64,000 bases of DNA. Origin: Haliovirga abyssi. Lineage in GTDB: Bacteria > Fusobacteriota > Fusobacteriia > Fusobacteriales > Haliovirgaceae. The notes below the pieces were generated by a model. The model saw only the letters and a program-made list of their open reading frames with translations, did no database searches and had not been told where the DNA came from. The stretch lies in NCBI RefSeq assembly GCF_030295325.1, contig NZ_AP027059.1, positions 1,364,001 to 1,428,000 on the forward strand, in the 5' to 3' direction. Below, one piece after another: positions 62,537 through 64,000 of this stretch. The position numbers and the translations under genes are program-made. Numbering within the stretch: the stretch's first letter is position 1; each line of letters begins with the position of its first letter.

Positions 62537-63567
62537 AAAGAATTTTCTATTATTATATTTGCTACACCCACAGCTTTTTTCAAAGAACCATAATCAGCTA
62601 AATTTTTCCCAGCTATATCATATGCTGTCCCATGATCCACAGAAGTTCTAATTATCGGTAATCCTACAGTTATATTTACTCCAAGTCCAAAAGATTCCAT
62701 TTTCATTGGAATTAATCCTTGATCATGATACATTACAACCGCTATATTAAATTCATCTTTTAACATTCTAACAAAAAGTGTATCTGGAACAATAGGTCCT
62801 TCCACTTCTATTCCAAGTTTCTTTGCTTCTTCAACTGCTGGTAAGATTTCTTTTATCTCTTCATCACCAAATAATCCCCCTTCTCCATTATGAGGATTTA
62901 ATCCTGATACAGCTATTTTAGTTTTTATTCCTAACAGTTTTTTTGCTTTATTGGCAAGTTTTATCTTCTTTAATATATTTTCTTTTTTTACCTTTTTTAT
63001 AGCATCATTTAAAGATAAATGAGTTGTATTTAAGACAACTGTTATTTTATCACCTTTTAAAATCATTGCATAATTTTTTGTATTTGTATTATCTGCTAAA
63101 AAAGATGTATGCCCACTATAATGATAACCTGCTAAATTTATAGCTTCTTTACTAATTGGTGCTGTTACCATTGCATCAAAAGTTTTATCTTTTGTTAATT
63201 CAAGAGCTTTTTCAATATATAGCATACTCATCTTTCCAGATTGTTTTGTAGGAATTCCTATTTCTAATTCCTTAGCTTTAGCAATATTTTCATCTATAGT
63301 TTTATGCTCAACATTAATAATTGGAATTATATTTTTAGAAATAATATTTTTTATCTCTTCTCTATTTTTATAATTTCCCAAAATATCTTCTACTTTTAAA
63401 TCTAAATTATACTTTCCTATGTAATATTTTAGTATTTCTTTATCTCCAACAACTACTGGTATAAAATTATTTCCACTTTTTGAAAAAAAATCTTTATAAA
63501 ATTTCAATATAATTTCTGGTCCAATACCTGCTGGATCTCCCATTGTAATTAATATTTTGTTTTTCAT
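62524..63567 (-). CDS. pdxA: 4-hydroxythreonine-4-phosphate dehydrogenase
   Basis: 347 residues. Starts MKNKILITMGDPAGIGPEII; motifs VTAPISKEAINLAGYHYSGH, VSGLNPHNGEGG and MYHDQGLIPMK with PdxA metal His/Asp. It acts in the DXP-dependent pyridoxal phosphate route; related PdxA-like catabolic enzymes cannot be excluded. The stop codon sits in a degraded element A. Confidence 0.93.
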   Translation of the reverse strand: MKNKILITMGDPAGIGPEIILKFYKDFFSKSGNNFIPVVVGDKEILKYYIGKYNLDLKVEDILGNYKNREEIKNIISKNIIPIINVEHKTIDENIAKAKELEIGIPTKQSGKMSMLYIEKALELTKDKTFDAMVTAPISKEAINLAGYHYSGHTSFLADNTNTKNYAMILKGDKITVVLNTTHLSLNDAIKKVKKENILKKIKLANKAKKLLGIKTKIAVSGLNPHNGEGGLFGDEEIKEILPAVEEAKKLGIEVEGPIVPDTLFVRMLKDEFNIAVVMYHDQGLIPMKMESFGLGVNITVGLPIIRTSVDHGTAYDIAGKNLADYGSLKKAVGVANIIIENSLGMD

Positions 63568-63599
63568 AACTACTCTCCAATTTATATTTATTTTCCTGA

Positions 63600-63605
63600 A
63601 TTATA
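63600..63605 (-). promoter_or_regulatory. Extended -10 promoter of pdxA
   Basis: TGTTATAAT (TGn plus perfect -10) about 33 bp before the start codon; the -35 (TTAATA) is weak. Confidence 0.55.
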
Positions 63606-63646
63606 ACACATTTTTTAAAATATATTAAGTGTTTTTTATAATATAA

Positions 63647-63759
63647 AAAATAAGCTACGCTTCATAATGTAAAGTATAAATGTTTTTCAAAATTTTTGGT
63701 TTCTGAAAAATTTTGCTTTGAAAAATTGCATATTTCAAAAAAACGGCGTAGCTTATTTT
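63647..63759. repeat. Palindromic element B, full copy
   Basis: AAAATAAGCTACGC (63647-63660) and GCGTAGCTTATTTT (63746-63759) form a 14-bp perfect terminal palindrome. The interior includes AAAATTTTGCTTTGAAAAAT and GCATATTTCAAAA, shared with 46807-46866. Confidence 0.75.
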
Positions 63760-63792
63760 CTGAATAAATTTATAATTTCCTATTATATCAAT

Positions 63793-63824
63793 GAACGTTA
63801 AAAAAATCTTTTGTTCTTATATTT
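63793..63824. repeat. Half element A at the uvrB stop
   Basis: GAACGTTAAAAAAATC and GTTCTTATATTT match the left part of the element. It overlaps the last codons and stop of uvrB. Confidence 0.5.
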
Positions 63825-64000
63825 CCAATAATATCTCTTTTATTTTTTTCATTTCATCTCTAGCTTGTATAGCTTTTTCAAAATTTAACTCTTCTGCATA
63901 TTTTTTCATATCTTTTCCTAATTTTTTTATTTCTGCTTCCATTTGAGTTTTATTTCTATATATTTTTTTTACTTCTAATATTTTTTTATCTCCAATTATA
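63817..64000 (-). CDS. uvrB: UvrABC system protein B, C-terminal fragment
   Basis: The final 60 residues before the stop: a helical region ending in a UVR (UvrC-binding) motif, MEAEIKKLGKDMKKYAEELN then FEKAIQARDEMKKIKEILL. The coding part continues past the window edge. UvrB works with UvrA and UvrC in nucleotide excision repair. A UVR motif also occurs in UvrC and a few other proteins, but its position at the extreme C-terminus favours UvrB. Confidence 0.8.
   Translation of the reverse strand, partial: IIGDKKILEVKKIYRNKTQMEAEIKKLGKDMKKYAEELNFEKAIQARDEMKKIKEILLEI

Overview
The window is a very AT-rich chromosomal segment in which every gene I accept lies on the minus strand, so transcription runs from high to low coordinates. 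A Fusobacteriota member fits best. The evidence is the AT-rich codon use, strong AGGAGG ribosome sites, an outer-membrane/LPS gene set (lpxK, kdsD, kdsA, a DUF374 acyltransferase), a trimeric-type NADP-linked [FeFe]-hydrogenase operon, AcnB, and otherwise Firmicutes-like housekeeping proteins. This is inferred from gene content only; no rRNA or tRNA gene is visible.

Layout, low to high coordinates. (1) 1-5.6 kb: a tandem array of four lipoprotein genes alternating with three short lipase-like genes, plus the start of a fourth lipase at the left edge. (2) 5.6-9.8 kb: a structured repeat and a MITE-like element, then a small tube-protein-like gene (Hcp-like), a 721-residue unknown protein and an orphan OmpR-type response regulator with a near-consensus promoter. 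I read regions 1 and 2 together as a possible contractile-secretion accessory locus with lipase effectors and lipoprotein immunity proteins; this is the most interesting part of the window. (3) 10.1-20.4 kb: one 10.2-kb gene for a secreted PA14/LamG/lamin-tail protein. (4) 20.5-27.5 kb: an overlapping operon plsY-gpsA-receiver-sigma factor-two STAS proteins-dnaN-glgB. (5) 27.6-36.9 kb: an RNA methyltransferase, M48 membrane protease, DUF374 acyltransferase, nadD, a PTS IIA protein, a membrane-anchored GH57 protein, two unknowns and lpxK. (6) 37-40.2 kb: aldo/keto reductase, DUF1858 protein, kdsD, kdsA. (7) 40.3-46.6 kb: murE, an ElyC/YdcF-like protein, a solute-binding protein and a GH13-CBM41-transglutaminase lipoprotein. 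(8) 46.9-51.7 kb: hndABCD, electron-bifurcating-type hydrogenase, with a strong promoter and a palindrome just downstream of it. (9) 51.7-64 kb: DnaJ-domain and TPR proteins, acnB, fruK, galU, metG, a chemotaxis receptor, an Rpn-family nuclease, pdxA and the 3' end of uvrB.

Themes. Alpha-glucan metabolism recurs (glgB, GH57, GH13-CBM41, galU). Envelope construction is well represented (lpxK, kdsA, kdsD, murE, plsY, gpsA). A roughly 100-bp palindromic MITE-like element (ends AGGAAYGGCTTRAAAATAA) occurs at least four times in near-complete form, plus degraded and half copies. In two or three places it supplies or overlaps the stop codon of a gene (hndA, pdxA, probably uvrB). A second palindromic family and a CTCTGCG-type repeat are also present.
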